37,052 bases of DNA from Bacteroidota bacterium (GCA_013288745.1 JABDBG010000017.1:1-37052), one strand, 5' to 3'; shown: positions 1-8,015, counted from the stretch's first letter. Translations and numbers: made by a program. Notes: generated from the letters alone by a model not told the origin.

Positions 1-91
1 AAGTAGCCAAACCTAACACTATGGAAATTTTTTATACTATTTCCTCTGCTGCCTCTTATTAAACAGGAATAAATTTTGTTACCCTCTAAGC

Positions 92-457
92 ATGAGCAAT
101 ATTAATTACAAAGTTTTAGCTGCTGATTGGATCGATGCATGGAACAAACGGGATATCAACCGAATAATGGATCACTATGCCGATGAGATCGAATTTCATT
201 CTCCTACAGTTAACAAAAGATGGAAGATTACCGACGGAAAATTAACGGGTAAAGAAAAACTCAAACAACATTTTCTAAAAGGTTTTGAAGAAGCGCCCAA
301 TTTGCATTTCGAATTCATCGAGCTTGTTCCCGAAAAAGATAGTGTGATCATCACGTACAAAAGAGAAACGGGACAACTAGTTTCAGATTATATCCGTTTG
401 AATGAAAATGGTAAAGCCATATTGGTAAACGCGTATTATCATTTTAAAGAGCACTAA
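92..457 (+). CDS. SnoaL-like / nuclear transport factor 2 (NTF2) family protein
   Basis: A 121-residue cytoplasmic protein without signal peptide or membrane segment. The N-terminal part (W13 and D15, then an HYADEIEFHSP stretch around residues 28-38) and the later LTGKEKLKQHF segment (about 51-61) have the typical look of SnoaL-like NTF2-fold proteins: helix, a strand carrying D/H residues facing a cavity, then a curved sheet. The length is normal for a single-domain member. This fold is used by isomerases, hydrolases and simple ligand binders, so no reaction can be assigned. The gene stands alone, 121 bp upstream of dxs, and a large inverted repeat fills the gap. The family call is by eye; the function is unknown. 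Confidence 0.75.
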   Translation: MSNINYKVLAADWIDAWNKRDINRIMDHYADEIEFHSPTVNKRWKITDGKLTGKEKLKQHFLKGFEEAPNLHFEFIELVPEKDSVIITYKRETGQLVSDYIRLNENGKAILVNAYYHFKEH

Positions 458-463
458 ATACAA

Positions 464-545
464 TTTCACGCAAAGCAAAATAAGTAAATTAAGGCGACAA
501 GTATAGAATTTGCGCCTTTTTTGCCTTTGCGACTTTGCGTGCAAA
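464..545. repeat. Intergenic inverted repeat, copy 1 (TTTCACGCAAAG type)
   Basis: The left arm begins TTTCACGCAAAG (464-475) and the right arm ends CTTTGCGACTTTGCGTGCAAA, which reads TTTGCACGCAAAGTCGCAAAG on the other strand. An inner AAGGCG (491-496) pairs with CGCCTT (513-518). The same outer arm and layout recur at 12886-12967, so this is a dispersed element rather than a gene-specific terminator. It lies between the SnoaL-like gene and dxs and could also stop transcription. This copy is more degenerate than the second. Confidence 0.7.
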
Positions 546-561
546 AATTCGCGATTCTTTG

Positions 562-569
562 TACCTTTA
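562..569 (+). promoter_or_regulatory. Candidate dxs -7 promoter element (TACCTTTA)
   Basis: TACCTTTA differs from the Bacteroidota -7 consensus TAnnTTTG only in its last base and is preceded by TTTG. It ends 9 bases before the dxs ATG, so the transcript would have almost no leader. The nearest upstream TTTG (534-537) is 24 bases away, somewhat far for a -33 element. Position and motif are seen; activity is inferred. Confidence 0.4.
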
Positions 570-578
570 CCAATCACA

Positions 579-2495
579 ATGGAAATCAAAGCAGGCACTT
601 TATTAGCTAAAATCAATAACCCGGATGATCTTAAAAAATTGTCCCGCGAGCAGTTACAGCAAGTGTCTGATGAGTTGCGCCAATACATTGTTGATGTAGT
701 GAGTATTTATGGTGGCCATTTTGCTGCCAGCTTAGGCGTTGTTGAATTAAGCGTTGCGTTACATTATGTTTTCAATACGCCATATGATCAGTTAGTTTGG
801 GATGTGGGCCATCAGGCATACGGACATAAAATTTTAACCGGCCGCAGAGATAATTTTTACACCAACAGAAAATACGGCGGGCTAAGCGGTTTCCCAAAAC
901 GAAGTGAAAGTGAATACGATACTTTTGGTGTGGGCCATTCTTCTACTTCTATTTCTGCAGCACTGGGAATGGCAATGGCTTCTCATTATAAGGGTGAAAC
1001 CGACAGGCAACATATTGCCGTAATCGGCGATGGCGCCATGACAGCCGGATTAGCATTTGAGGCATTGAACCATGCTGGTATCGAAAAAAGCAATGTACTT
1101 ATCATCTTAAATGATAACGACATGGGCATCGACCCCAGCGTTGGTGCATTGAAAGAATACTTAACAGACATCACTACTTCTCAAACCTATAATAAATTAA
1201 GAGATGATTTTTGGAAAGCCCTGGGCAAATTACCGGGTAAAAATTTCTCGAGGGATCTTGCCTCAAAAATTGAGGCGGGCTTAAAAGGGGTAGTAAGTAA
1301 AAGCAGTAATCTTTTTGAATCTTTACAATTGCGTTATTTCGGTCCGATCGACGGACATAATATTACCAAACTCGTTGATACTTTAAAAGATCTGAAAGAT
1401 ATTCCGGGACCAAAAATTTTACACATCAAAACTGTAAAAGGAAAAGGATATGAACTCGCAGAGAAGGATCAAACCAAATGGCACGCACCGGGTTTGTTCG
1501 ATAAAGTAACAGGAGAAATATTTAAAAAGAAATTCGATCTTCCACAACCGCCAAAATACCAGGATGTTTTCGGACATACCATTATTGAACTGGCAGAGAA
1601 GAATGATAAAATATTCGGCATCACGCCGGCAATGCCGAGCGGTTCTTCCTTAAAATATATGATGGAGAAAATGCCCGACCGTGCTTTTGATGTAGGCATC
1701 TGCGAACAGCATGCTGTTACACTAAGCGCAGGTATGGCTACGCAGGGCATGCGGGTGTTCTGCAATATCTATTCTTCTTTTATGCAAAGGGCATATGATA
1801 TGGTGGTGCATGATGTAGCGATACAAAATTTACCGGTCGTTTTTTGTTTGGACAGAGCTGGTCTGGTTGGTGAAGATGGCCCGACACACCATGGCGCATA
1901 TGATATTGCTTACATGCGTTGTATACCAAACATGATCGTGAGTGCACCGATGAATGAATCTGAATTGCGCAACCTGATGTACACCGCGCAATTAGAATCA
2001 ACACAAAATCCTTTTGTGATCCGCTATCCGCGTGGAGAAGGCGTTATGCCGGAGTGGAGAACACCAATGCAAGAAATAAAAATTGGTACGGGCAGAAAAA
2101 TAAAAGACGGTGAAGGCACTGCTATTTTATCTTTCGGGCATCCCGGAAATTTTGCCGCAGCCGCCATACGTGATGTAAAAGCAGAAGGCATTAATCCTGC
2201 ATTATACGATATGCGTTTTGTAAAACCGATCGACGAAAAGTTATTGCATGAGGTATTCAGCAAATTCAATAAAGTAATTACAATCGAAGATGGTACAGTC
2301 GTTGGCGGCTTTGGCAGCGCTGTATTAGAATTTATGAACGAGCACAAATACAAAGCGGACATAAAAATAATGGGCATACCGGATAGACTTGTTGAACATG
2401 GCACTCCGAAAGAATTATACAACGAAATTGGTATTGACGCCAATCATATTGCACAGGCATTAAGAGAAATGGCCGGTGTAAAAGTTTCTCAATAG
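579..2495 (+). CDS. dxs: 1-deoxy-D-xylulose-5-phosphate synthase
   Basis: A cytoplasmic thiamine-diphosphate enzyme that condenses pyruvate with glyceraldehyde 3-phosphate, the first step of the MEP isoprenoid pathway. Visible marks are GHQAYGHKI (about residues 77-85), the ThDP/Mg motif GDGAMTAG (about 150-157) followed by a conserved Asn, the CEQHAV segment whose Glu (about residue 376) activates the cofactor, and the RAGLVGEDGPTHHG segment of the pyrimidine domain. The ATG at 579 gives 638 residues, the usual family length. An in-frame start at 510 would add 23 residues read from the inverted repeat and promoter region, so it was rejected. uppS at 21117 uses products of the same pathway. 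The next gene begins 11 bp after the stop, so the two may be co-transcribed. Confidence 0.96.
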   Translation: MEIKAGTLLAKINNPDDLKKLSREQLQQVSDELRQYIVDVVSIYGGHFAASLGVVELSVALHYVFNTPYDQLVWDVGHQAYGHKILTGRRDNFYTNRKYGGLSGFPKRSESEYDTFGVGHSSTSISAALGMAMASHYKGETDRQHIAVIGDGAMTAGLAFEALNHAGIEKSNVLIILNDNDMGIDPSVGALKEYLTDITTSQTYNKLRDDFWKALGKLPGKNFSRDLASKIEAGLKGVVSKSSNLFESLQLRYFGPIDGHNITKLVDTLKDLKDIPGPKILHIKTVKGKGYELAEKDQTKWHAPGLFDKVTGEIFKKKFDLPQPPKYQDVFGHTIIELAEKNDKIFGITPAMPSGSSLKYMMEKMPDRAFDVGICEQHAVTLSAGMATQGMRVFCNIYSSFMQRAYDMVVHDVAIQNLPVVFCLDRAGLVGEDGPTHHGAYDIAYMRCIPNMIVSAPMNESELRNLMYTAQLESTQNPFVIRYPRGEGVMPEWRTPMQEIKIGTGRKIKDGEGTAILSFGHPGNFAAAAIRDVKAEGINPALYDMRFVKPIDEKLLHEVFSKFNKVITIEDGTVVGGFGSAVLEFMNEHKYKADIKIMGIPDRLVEHGTPKELYNEIGIDANHIAQALREMAGVKVSQ

Positions 2496-2506
2496 ATCTT
2501 CGCTCT

Positions 2507-3235
2507 ATGAAACGAGATACAATCAAATTTTATTTACTGATCATTTGCATTTTTTCATTCAGCAACTCCTATGCACAAGGCGGTGGGCCGCCAATGCTTA
2601 CAGATGACCCCGCAACGCTTGATAAAAATCAGTTCGAAATAAATACTTCCATCAATTCACAAGTAACAAAAGAAGTTCAATTGGCTGTACCTTATGTTGA
2701 TGCGAATTATGGTATCAATAATGATCTACAATTAAAAATAGAAGCGCCATACCTGATCACGTACGATGAACAAAAACATTCTAACGGAAAATTTGTTGAT
2801 CCTTTATTTGGTGTTAAGTGCCATTTGGTTCATGAAGAAAAATATTTTCTTTCTGTATCAACTTATCCGCAATTCACGATCACCGGAACACAAAAAGGTT
2901 TTCTGGTGCCGCTGTTACTGTCAAAAACAATTGGCAAATTTACTATTGGCGAAGAGCTAGGTTATTTATTTGTTGAGAAAGATTCCAGCAGTTTACTTAA
3001 TGGAAATTTATTGAGTTACCACCCCACAAAAAGATTAGAACTGATGGGAGAATTCTTTTGGCAAAAAAGCGTTCATCCAACAATAGCAACTGTTGGCTTT
3101 ATGAATTATGGATGCCGGTATACATTCAATAAAACATTTACGTTCATTGGCTCTGTTGGAACACAAGTGATCACGCCATCCAACCAGGAAAGGCAGTATT
3201 TTTTTTCATTTATCGGGATACAGAGTGATTTCTAA
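2507..3235 (+). CDS. Predicted secreted / outer-membrane beta-barrel protein, transporter-like
   Basis: 242 residues. A clear signal peptide (hydrophobic residues about 7-20, cleavage near SYAQ at 21-24) is followed by a GGGPPMLTDDPATL segment that opens a family of outer-membrane proteins often labelled transporter or MetA-pathway-like. The rest is a run of alternating polar and hydrophobic short strands ending in FIGIQSDF, with a terminal aromatic residue as expected for a BAM-assembled barrel. It starts 11 bp after dxs, probably in the same transcript, and a strong hairpin terminator follows. The substrate is unknown. The barrel call rests on strand pattern, signal peptide and the N-terminal motif, not on a recognised catalytic site. 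Confidence 0.65.
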   Translation: MKRDTIKFYLLIICIFSFSNSYAQGGGPPMLTDDPATLDKNQFEINTSINSQVTKEVQLAVPYVDANYGINNDLQLKIEAPYLITYDEQKHSNGKFVDPLFGVKCHLVHEEKYFLSVSTYPQFTITGTQKGFLVPLLLSKTIGKFTIGEELGYLFVEKDSSSLLNGNLLSYHPTKRLELMGEFFWQKSVHPTIATVGFMNYGCRYTFNKTFTFIGSVGTQVITPSNQERQYFFSFIGIQSDF

Positions 3236-3249
3236 AATACAAGACACAA

Positions 3250-3283
3250 AAAAAGCTTAGTGAAATGAATCGCTAAGCTTTTA
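3250..3283. terminator. Bidirectional rho-independent terminator
   Basis: AAAAGCTTAG (3251-3260) pairs with CTAAGCTTTT (3273-3282) around a 12-base loop, with A-rich and T-rich flanks. It lies between convergent genes (stops at 3235 plus and 3311 minus) and can serve both. Confidence 0.8.
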
Positions 3284-3310
3284 ATGTATATATAATCCCC
3301 GCACCAATTT

Positions 3311-4429
3311 TTATCTGCGTCCTCCACCGCCGCCGCGTTCTCCTCCACCCATATGTTCACCTCCGCCGCCGCCCATTGGAGCAGCATGAGATTCAGCCGG
3401 AGCTGCTTGCATATGCTGTTGCTGAGGCATCGCATGTTGTTCCGGTGCCGGATGCGACTGCATCATTGGCTGTGAATGTGGTTGTTCACGCATCGCTGGT
3501 TGCGGATGCGATTGTTCATGCATCGCCGGTTGTGAATGTGATTGCATCATATGCTGTTGCGGTGCCGCATGCATTTGTTCTTGCGGGCGCGATTGCACAT
3601 GTTGTTGTGGCGCCGTGCGCATTCCTTGCGGATGCGATTCCATATGTTGTTGAGGTGCCGCATGGTTTATTGCGCCGCGTGGTTGTCCACCTGCACCAGG
3701 ATGACTTTGTATCGTTGCAGAGTGTCCCTGGCTATTAAATGCGTGTCCGCCAACTTTATTCATACTTGCTACAGCAGGCCTTCCGTGATTGACAGAAGCT
3801 AACTGATTTCTATTTTGTCTTGCTGATTGCTGATGTGATTCCTGTTCATGCGTAAAGTTTGCATGTGGTTGGTTCATCGCTGCACGTTCTTCAGGCCTTG
3901 GTTGTCTCGTAACTCCACCCGGACCATTAAAGCTTGCGCGGGCATTACCGCCTCTGCTGCTTGCAACTGATCTGTCTACATAAACATTATGTACTGCTGA
4001 TCTGTTAACATTCGTAATTGCTGTGTTGTAACGGAAATGTCCATGATCCCATCTGCCGCCGCCATAACCATAACCACCGTAGCCGTATCCATAATTAACT
4101 CCTCCATAAAAGCCGACCGTTGGCCCCCAATAGCCCGGATAAAAACCATAGATCCCATTATTGTAACCCCAATAACATGGTGTCCAATAATAATCAGGTT
4201 CAGGTGGTGCTACCCAAACGCCGGGAACCCAATAGTATCCATCTGCATCATCGTAGGCCCAGTAGCCGGGTGTCCAGATATACCCATCTTCAGGGCAAGG
4301 TGGCTGTGAGTAAACGACTAAAGGTGGTGGTGCAATGGTAGCTGTTACTTCAACGCTTACCTGTGCATAGCTTGGCGCGACTGCAACAAATATTGCAAAC
4401 AGTGCCAATAATATTTTTATCTTTTTCAT
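3311..4429 (-). CDS. Secreted YXWGXW-repeat protein with His/Gln/Met/Pro-rich low-complexity tail
   Basis: 372 residues. A signal peptide (MKKIKILLALFAIFVAVAPSYAQ begins the protein) is followed by W/Y-rich repeats of the YXWxPGxW type at about residues 48-104 (for example YIWTPGYW, YYWVPGVW, YYWTPCYW, FYPGYWGP), then a Gly/Tyr stretch. From about residue 180 onward the chain is low complexity. Residues about 255-350 are dominated by His, Gln, Met, Pro and Ala in near-repeats such as APQQHM and QSHPQPAM, and the last 20 residues are mostly Gly, Arg, Glu and His. The repeat domain is common in Bacteroidota and Proteobacteria envelope proteins of unknown function. The His/Met-rich tail suggests metal binding, by inference only. 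A tandem 30-bp DNA repeat underlies part of the tail. It stands alone with its own downstream terminator. Confidence 0.75.
   Translation of the reverse strand: MKKIKILLALFAIFVAVAPSYAQVSVEVTATIAPPPLVVYSQPPCPEDGYIWTPGYWAYDDADGYYWVPGVWVAPPEPDYYWTPCYWGYNNGIYGFYPGYWGPTVGFYGGVNYGYGYGGYGYGGGRWDHGHFRYNTAITNVNRSAVHNVYVDRSVASSRGGNARASFNGPGGVTRQPRPEERAAMNQPHANFTHEQESHQQSARQNRNQLASVNHGRPAVASMNKVGGHAFNSQGHSATIQSHPGAGGQPRGAINHAAPQQHMESHPQGMRTAPQQHVQSRPQEQMHAAPQQHMMQSHSQPAMHEQSHPQPAMREQPHSQPMMQSHPAPEQHAMPQQQHMQAAPAESHAAPMGGGGGEHMGGGERGGGGGRR
3461..3550. repeat. Three tandem degenerate 30-bp repeats inside a coding region
   Basis: Units begin CATCATTGGC (3461), CATCGCTGGT (3491) and CATCGCCGGT (3521), exactly 30 bp apart, with shared G/T-rich interiors. 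On the minus strand each encodes a 10-residue unit resembling EQxHxQPAM. Weaker units continue on both sides. The period is a multiple of three, so copy-number change would keep frame. Confidence 0.75.
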
Positions 4430-4530
4430 GTTTAGATGAAGACAATAATTATGCCTTATTGAAAACAGATAAAAAATTCAATATATATTAATAGAAAAAT
4501 AGCAGAGCGGGTACTTTTTTACCCAAGGGA

Positions 4531-5124
4531 TCACACACGCTTTAACCAGCCGGTGATACTCATCCTTGTACGGTTGGCTTTTGTTACCTCGTGTTCCATT
4601 TCATCGCTTTTAAAAAAGACCGCTTTTTGAGAGTTGGGTTGTATTTTTTGTGCTACTTCGTTTTGATAAACTAATAATTGTCCGCCATCGGTTTCCAGCC
4701 AGTCATTATTTAAATAATTGATCAAAGAAAATTTCCGGTCACTATCTGTTTTGAATTGATCCTTGTGGCGCTTATAAAAACTTCCTTCTTCATAAACAGC
4801 ATAATGAAATTCGTAGCTGTTGATACCCGCATAACAAGTACTGTTCAACCGGTCAACAAAATTATCTACATGGTGCAAAAATTCCTGTTCAAAAATATTG
4901 TCGTGGCTTTTGTCCATCCAGTAAATGGTATCGCTGCGCATTTTTTGATTAGCATCTTTAATATCGTTATTGCCAATGCCTGCAGCCACCATTAAGTTAT
5001 CATGCTGCAGTTGAAGAATATTTTGTTGCAATCCCTGCGATAAAGCATCAGTCAAAAAATCAGCGTCAATGCCAATATTATTTTCAAGGTAAGAATCTAT
5101 TAAAAGGTCGAATTGGTTTTCCAT
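4531..5124 (-). CDS. 2-oxoglutarate/Fe(II)-dependent dioxygenase (prolyl 4-hydroxylase / SM-20 type)
   Basis: A cytoplasmic oxygenase of 197 residues counted from the ATG at 5124. The iron triad is visible as H120 and D122 in RHKDQF and H178 in MEHEV. The 2-oxoglutarate-binding Arg is R187, in NRTRMSITGW. The order HxD, glycine-rich DGGQL turn (about 146-150), distal His, Arg matches the 2OG-FeII_Oxy_3 double-stranded beta-helix family. The substrate is not known; related proteins hydroxylate prolyl residues or small molecules. A longer in-frame start at 5223 was rejected because those 33 extra residues would be read through a GC-rich hairpin. It follows the nucleoid-associated protein gene on the same strand, separated by that hairpin. 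Confidence 0.82.
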   Translation of the reverse strand: MENQFDLLIDSYLENNIGIDADFLTDALSQGLQQNILQLQHDNLMVAAGIGNNDIKDANQKMRSDTIYWMDKSHDNIFEQEFLHHVDNFVDRLNSTCYAGINSYEFHYAVYEEGSFYKRHKDQFKTDSDRKFSLINYLNNDWLETDGGQLLVYQNEVAQKIQPNSQKAVFFKSDEMEHEVTKANRTRMSITGWLKRV

Positions 5125-5167
5125 TGCCCGTAAGATAGTTCTTACACTTGTTATGGTGCGAAAAGAT

Positions 5168-5225
5168 TTTTGCCGGGAAGTCGGAAAGACGGGAATTAAA
5201 ACGACTTCCCGTCTTCCCGGCAAAA
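5168..5225 (-). promoter_or_regulatory. Stable intergenic hairpin with two alternative pairings
   Basis: TTTTGCCGGGAAG (5168-5180) is perfectly complementary to CTTCCCGGCAAAA (5213-5225). Inside it ACGGGAA (5189-5195) pairs with TTCCCGT (5206-5212), leaving an 8-base bulge. A competing 9-bp pairing is GGGAAGTCG (5175-5183) with CGACTTCCC (5202-5210). It lies between the nucleoid-associated protein stop and the oxygenase ATG, 43 bases before that start on the minus strand. It could be a terminator or attenuator, or a REP-like element; the sequence does not decide. Confidence 0.7.
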
Positions 5226-5231
5226 CAAAAC

Positions 5232-6284
5232 CTACTGCTCGTTACTGAAGTAAACCTTATAAAAACTCATATTCTTCTCCGCATCAAAACCCTTTTCAAT
5301 GAGTTCCTTATTGCCATGAATGTAGATATGAAAATTCCTGTCCAACTTCAACACGCTTTTAAAAACGCGCGCTTGTTTTTTAACCGCAGCATCAGAAATA
5401 GAAAATGAATCATTGATGGGCGCATCAAACTCCGTTTCATAATTCTTTGTAAAGTTTTTAAATTTTTCTATTCCTTCAGGATTAGAAATTACTTCAGTAG
5501 AGAATTCATCCATATCAAAATGGTCTTTCTCTTTAAAGTATTTGATAGAACGGTTCAACAGATCGATCTTATCAGCTTTTGAAATATCAAAAGACTCATC
5601 CATTTCTGTAGTGACAAATGTTTTGTAAGCGCTCAACACATTTTGCGTTTGTGTATAATTATCATTCCTGATCTTCAGCTGTAAAAATTCATCGATCCAG
5701 TAAACAGCTTCCGAACGGTTTGTCTGATCAATGATCGCGACTTTATAGCCCTGTTCTTTTTCTGTATTAAAGATCAGGCAGCCCTTGTCTAATTTTTTTA
5801 TGTTGATGGCTTCCTGCTGGTAGTGTAATTGAAATTGCTTTTGTTCCTGCTCAACTGTTAAATAAGGTTCTTTGGTTTCCGATTTAAAAATGCCGATCGC
5901 GGGCCAAAGCTCACCTTCAATCTGCAGGTTCTCAAAATAGCCGATGTATAATTCGCCCGACTTTATTTTTGGATGCGTAGAGATATCATACAAATGCTTC
6001 GCGATCTGTTGTGAGTTTTTATGAAAGCTTGTAGGATCGGCAAATATCATTTCAGCAAAATGAAAAACCTCGTTCAAATTCAGGTCATCATTCGGATGAA
6101 AGAAACGATAGACTTCATTTACTTTTTCAAAAGGCAGCAAAAAGTATTGCATCAACAGGTCATTTAAAATATCATCCCCAATTTGTAAAGAATGTTCAGA
6201 TAAAGTAACCGGCTCATCTAATACTTTACTACCTACTTTATGAATGGAAAGCTGTGGAAGCGTTGCTCCGAAATATGAGATCAT
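5232..6284 (-). CDS. Nucleoid-associated protein, YejK/NdpA family
   Basis: 350 residues, soluble, no signal peptide. The N-terminal start with a short strand and KVGSK, the FHFAEMIFADPTSFH segment (about 75-89), HPKIKSGELYIGYF (about 104-117) and the central DKGCLIFNTEKEQGYKVAIID stretch (about 176-196) fit the 37-kDa nucleoid-associated family (PF04245), whose length is about 330-350. Known members bind double-stranded DNA in the nucleoid; no enzymatic activity is established. Composition is ordinary for this genome, in contrast to the A+T-rich gene 46 bp upstream on the same strand. The family call is by pattern and length. Confidence 0.78.
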   Translation of the reverse strand: MISYFGATLPQLSIHKVGSKVLDEPVTLSEHSLQIGDDILNDLLMQYFLLPFEKVNEVYRFFHPNDDLNLNEVFHFAEMIFADPTSFHKNSQQIAKHLYDISTHPKIKSGELYIGYFENLQIEGELWPAIGIFKSETKEPYLTVEQEQKQFQLHYQQEAINIKKLDKGCLIFNTEKEQGYKVAIIDQTNRSEAVYWIDEFLQLKIRNDNYTQTQNVLSAYKTFVTTEMDESFDISKADKIDLLNRSIKYFKEKDHFDMDEFSTEVISNPEGIEKFKNFTKNYETEFDAPINDSFSISDAAVKKQARVFKSVLKLDRNFHIYIHGNKELIEKGFDAEKNMSFYKVYFSNEQ

Positions 6285-6330
6285 TGTATATTTAAATATT
6301 TATTCACAATAAAATTTAGATAAAGGGTCA

Positions 6331-7908
6331 TCAAATTTTCTTTTCAATTAATTTCTCAAGTGCGCTAATTTCAACATTGACTGCTTGAAGGATTTTCAAT
6401 TTAAACTTTTCGAATTCGATCGAATTTAAAAAAGTTCTTCGTAAATAAATTCTAATCATAATTACGTTTAGGTTAGCTAATTCGAACTCTTTTCCAATAT
6501 TTTTCCATTTGCTATTAAATTCATAACTCTTCCCGTTTTTAACAGCAATTAATATCGGTTTTTTTTCGGAATCCTTAAATGTCTTATTTTCATATTTGTC
6601 AGACACTGCATATATACCATATTTTTTTAAAGACAATAATTTTTTATCAATCTTATCCTGAAGGTTTTTTATTTTAACATCAAGAGAAAAAGTTTTTTCT
6701 GTAAGTACAATTTTATGTTCAAATATTCTTTTAAATAATTTTCTAGAAATTAATTCCAAAGACACTTCCTTTTCATATTTTTCAGTTGATATTTTATTCT
6801 TTACATTATTTAAAAAATATTCATCGCTATTCAAAACATAAAAATCGATCAGACTATTAATACTATGTTTATTTATTAATTTTTTCTTTGTTAACCTGTT
6901 TTTTTGAGTAGCATATGTCAGCATTGTATTAGCTGCTCTGTTTGTTTTATGAAAATAAACTTGATTGTACAAATGAGATCTTGACTGTATAAAACGCAAC
7001 ATAGAATCTAATCCACTTTGTTTATAACATAAGTAAACTTGTTTCCTTCTAACAGTAACTAGGAATGAAGAGAAAATTCTACTGCTATCATAGATTCCGT
7101 AAGTTACTCCCGAAAAATAACTATCCCTCCATAAATAATCCATTCTATCTGCGTCTATGGGAAAAGCTGTAATAATTCTAGAAAAGAATGTGGTATAAAC
7201 ATTTCCTTTATTATCTAAAAAATCAGGAAGAGATGGAAAATTTGGCTCAACTAATTTTACAATTCTTTCCGAACTAATCCCATCAACTATTCTCTTTGCA
7301 GAATCAGAAAATTTATTTGGATTGTGAATAGATTCTCGCTTAAGTTCATCGATAAGAATAAATATGAAAGCACAAGAAATTATTTCATGTTCAACCTTGT
7401 TTTTATTTTCGACGATTAATTCTTCAAATCCAATTTTATAATTTTTTAAACGTTTATCTTTTTCAATCATTTTTAAAAAATCATTCTTGGAAATTGCAAA
7501 TTCATCGAATAAATGTGATAATGGACCATGACCTAAATCATGCAAAAGAGCTGCCAATCTCAGTTCTTGAAAGTAGATTTCTTCTCTATCTCCTAATTGA
7601 TTCAAATTAAAAAAAACCGATTTGTCTGTAATTATATGTTTTTCATTTTTCTTCTGGCCTGTAGCATAATTTTCTTTACACGAATCGAAAATTTTGCCCG
7701 CTAAATGCATAACACCGATAGAATGCTCAAACCTTGTGTGGTTTGCCGATGGAAAAACATAATACAAAAAAGTGTTTTGTTTAATTTTTTTTAATCTTGA
7801 AAAAAGTGGGTGTGAAATACACCATTTTTCAATTTCAGAAAGTTTAATATCCCCATGCAAAGGGTCTAAAATGCTTCCGTAATAATTATCACGATAGTCG
7901 TTTGTCAT
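6331..7908 (-). CDS. HD-domain phosphohydrolase, SAMHD1/dNTPase-like (COG1078 type)
   Basis: 525 residues, cytoplasmic. The metal-binding HD signature is complete: H62 in TRFEHSIG, H123-D124 in LLHDLGHGPLSH and D254 in IDADRMDYLWRD. The surrounding words closely match SAMHD1-type deoxynucleoside triphosphate triphosphohydrolases. Known relatives hydrolyse dNTPs to the nucleoside and triphosphate, and some bacterial dGTPases restrict phage by emptying the dNTP pool. Residues from about 400 to the end are Lys-rich and not recognised. The gene is much more A+T-rich than its neighbours (13 of 60 G+C at 6661-6720 against 27 of 60 at 5881-5940, hand count). It is divergent from a toxin-antitoxin pair. 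Substrate and anti-phage role are inference; the HD fold is firm. Confidence 0.85.
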   Translation of the reverse strand: MTNDYRDNYYGSILDPLHGDIKLSEIEKWCISHPLFSRLKKIKQNTFLYYVFPSANHTRFEHSIGVMHLAGKIFDSCKENYATGQKKNEKHIITDKSVFFNLNQLGDREEIYFQELRLAALLHDLGHGPLSHLFDEFAISKNDFLKMIEKDKRLKNYKIGFEELIVENKNKVEHEIISCAFIFILIDELKRESIHNPNKFSDSAKRIVDGISSERIVKLVEPNFPSLPDFLDNKGNVYTTFFSRIITAFPIDADRMDYLWRDSYFSGVTYGIYDSSRIFSSFLVTVRRKQVYLCYKQSGLDSMLRFIQSRSHLYNQVYFHKTNRAANTMLTYATQKNRLTKKKLINKHSINSLIDFYVLNSDEYFLNNVKNKISTEKYEKEVSLELISRKLFKRIFEHKIVLTEKTFSLDVKIKNLQDKIDKKLLSLKKYGIYAVSDKYENKTFKDSEKKPILIAVKNGKSYEFNSKWKNIGKEFELANLNVIMIRIYLRRTFLNSIEFEKFKLKILQAVNVEISALEKLIEKKI

Positions 7909-7930
7909 AGTCGGTTTATTATCAAGAGTT

Positions 7931-7975
7931 TAGTTAGAATTCCTCAAAAATATTGCATCTAACTTAGTCTAACTA
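7931..7975. promoter_or_regulatory. Candidate operator: TCTAACTA-type direct and inverted repeats
   Basis: TAGTTAGA (7931-7938) is the exact reverse complement of TCTAACTA (7968-7975). A second direct copy, TCTAACTT, starts at 7958, exactly 10 bp before the other, one helical turn. The sites flank the putative -7 element of the HD gene in the divergent intergenic region, as expected for a shared autorepressor site. Binding is inferred; the antitoxin encoded alongside has a DNA-binding-like N-terminus. Confidence 0.5.
7944..7951 (-). promoter_or_regulatory. Candidate -7 promoter element of the HD phosphohydrolase gene
   Basis: Read on the minus strand the bases are TATTTTTG, a full match to TAnnTTTG. 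Transcription would begin near 7937, giving a leader of about 30 bases before the ATG at 7908. No clear TTTG is seen at the expected -33 distance. Confidence 0.4.
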
Positions 7976-8015
7976 CTATATTTAATAATTCTTTAATTAC
8001 TAATAAGAATGCTTG

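Noticed and set aside
510-578. Upstream extension of dxs
   Set aside because: The extra 23 residues are read from the inverted repeat and promoter and are not seen in the family.
3461-3550. Tandem 30-bp repeats as a CRISPR array
   Set aside because: Units are directly adjacent without spacers, degenerate, in-frame coding, and no cas genes are present.
3376-3802. Overlapping plus-strand reading frames (120 and 86 residues) opposite the YXWGXW gene
   Set aside because: They are read antisense to the low-complexity tail; composition follows the repeats, there is no signal or family pattern, and the minus-strand gene has a signal peptide and known repeats.
4509-4524. GGGTA/TACCC hairpin with a T-rich loop as a terminator of the 2OG oxygenase gene
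   Set aside because: The stem is only 5 bp and the T-run is in the loop; too weak to list as a feature, though it may contribute.
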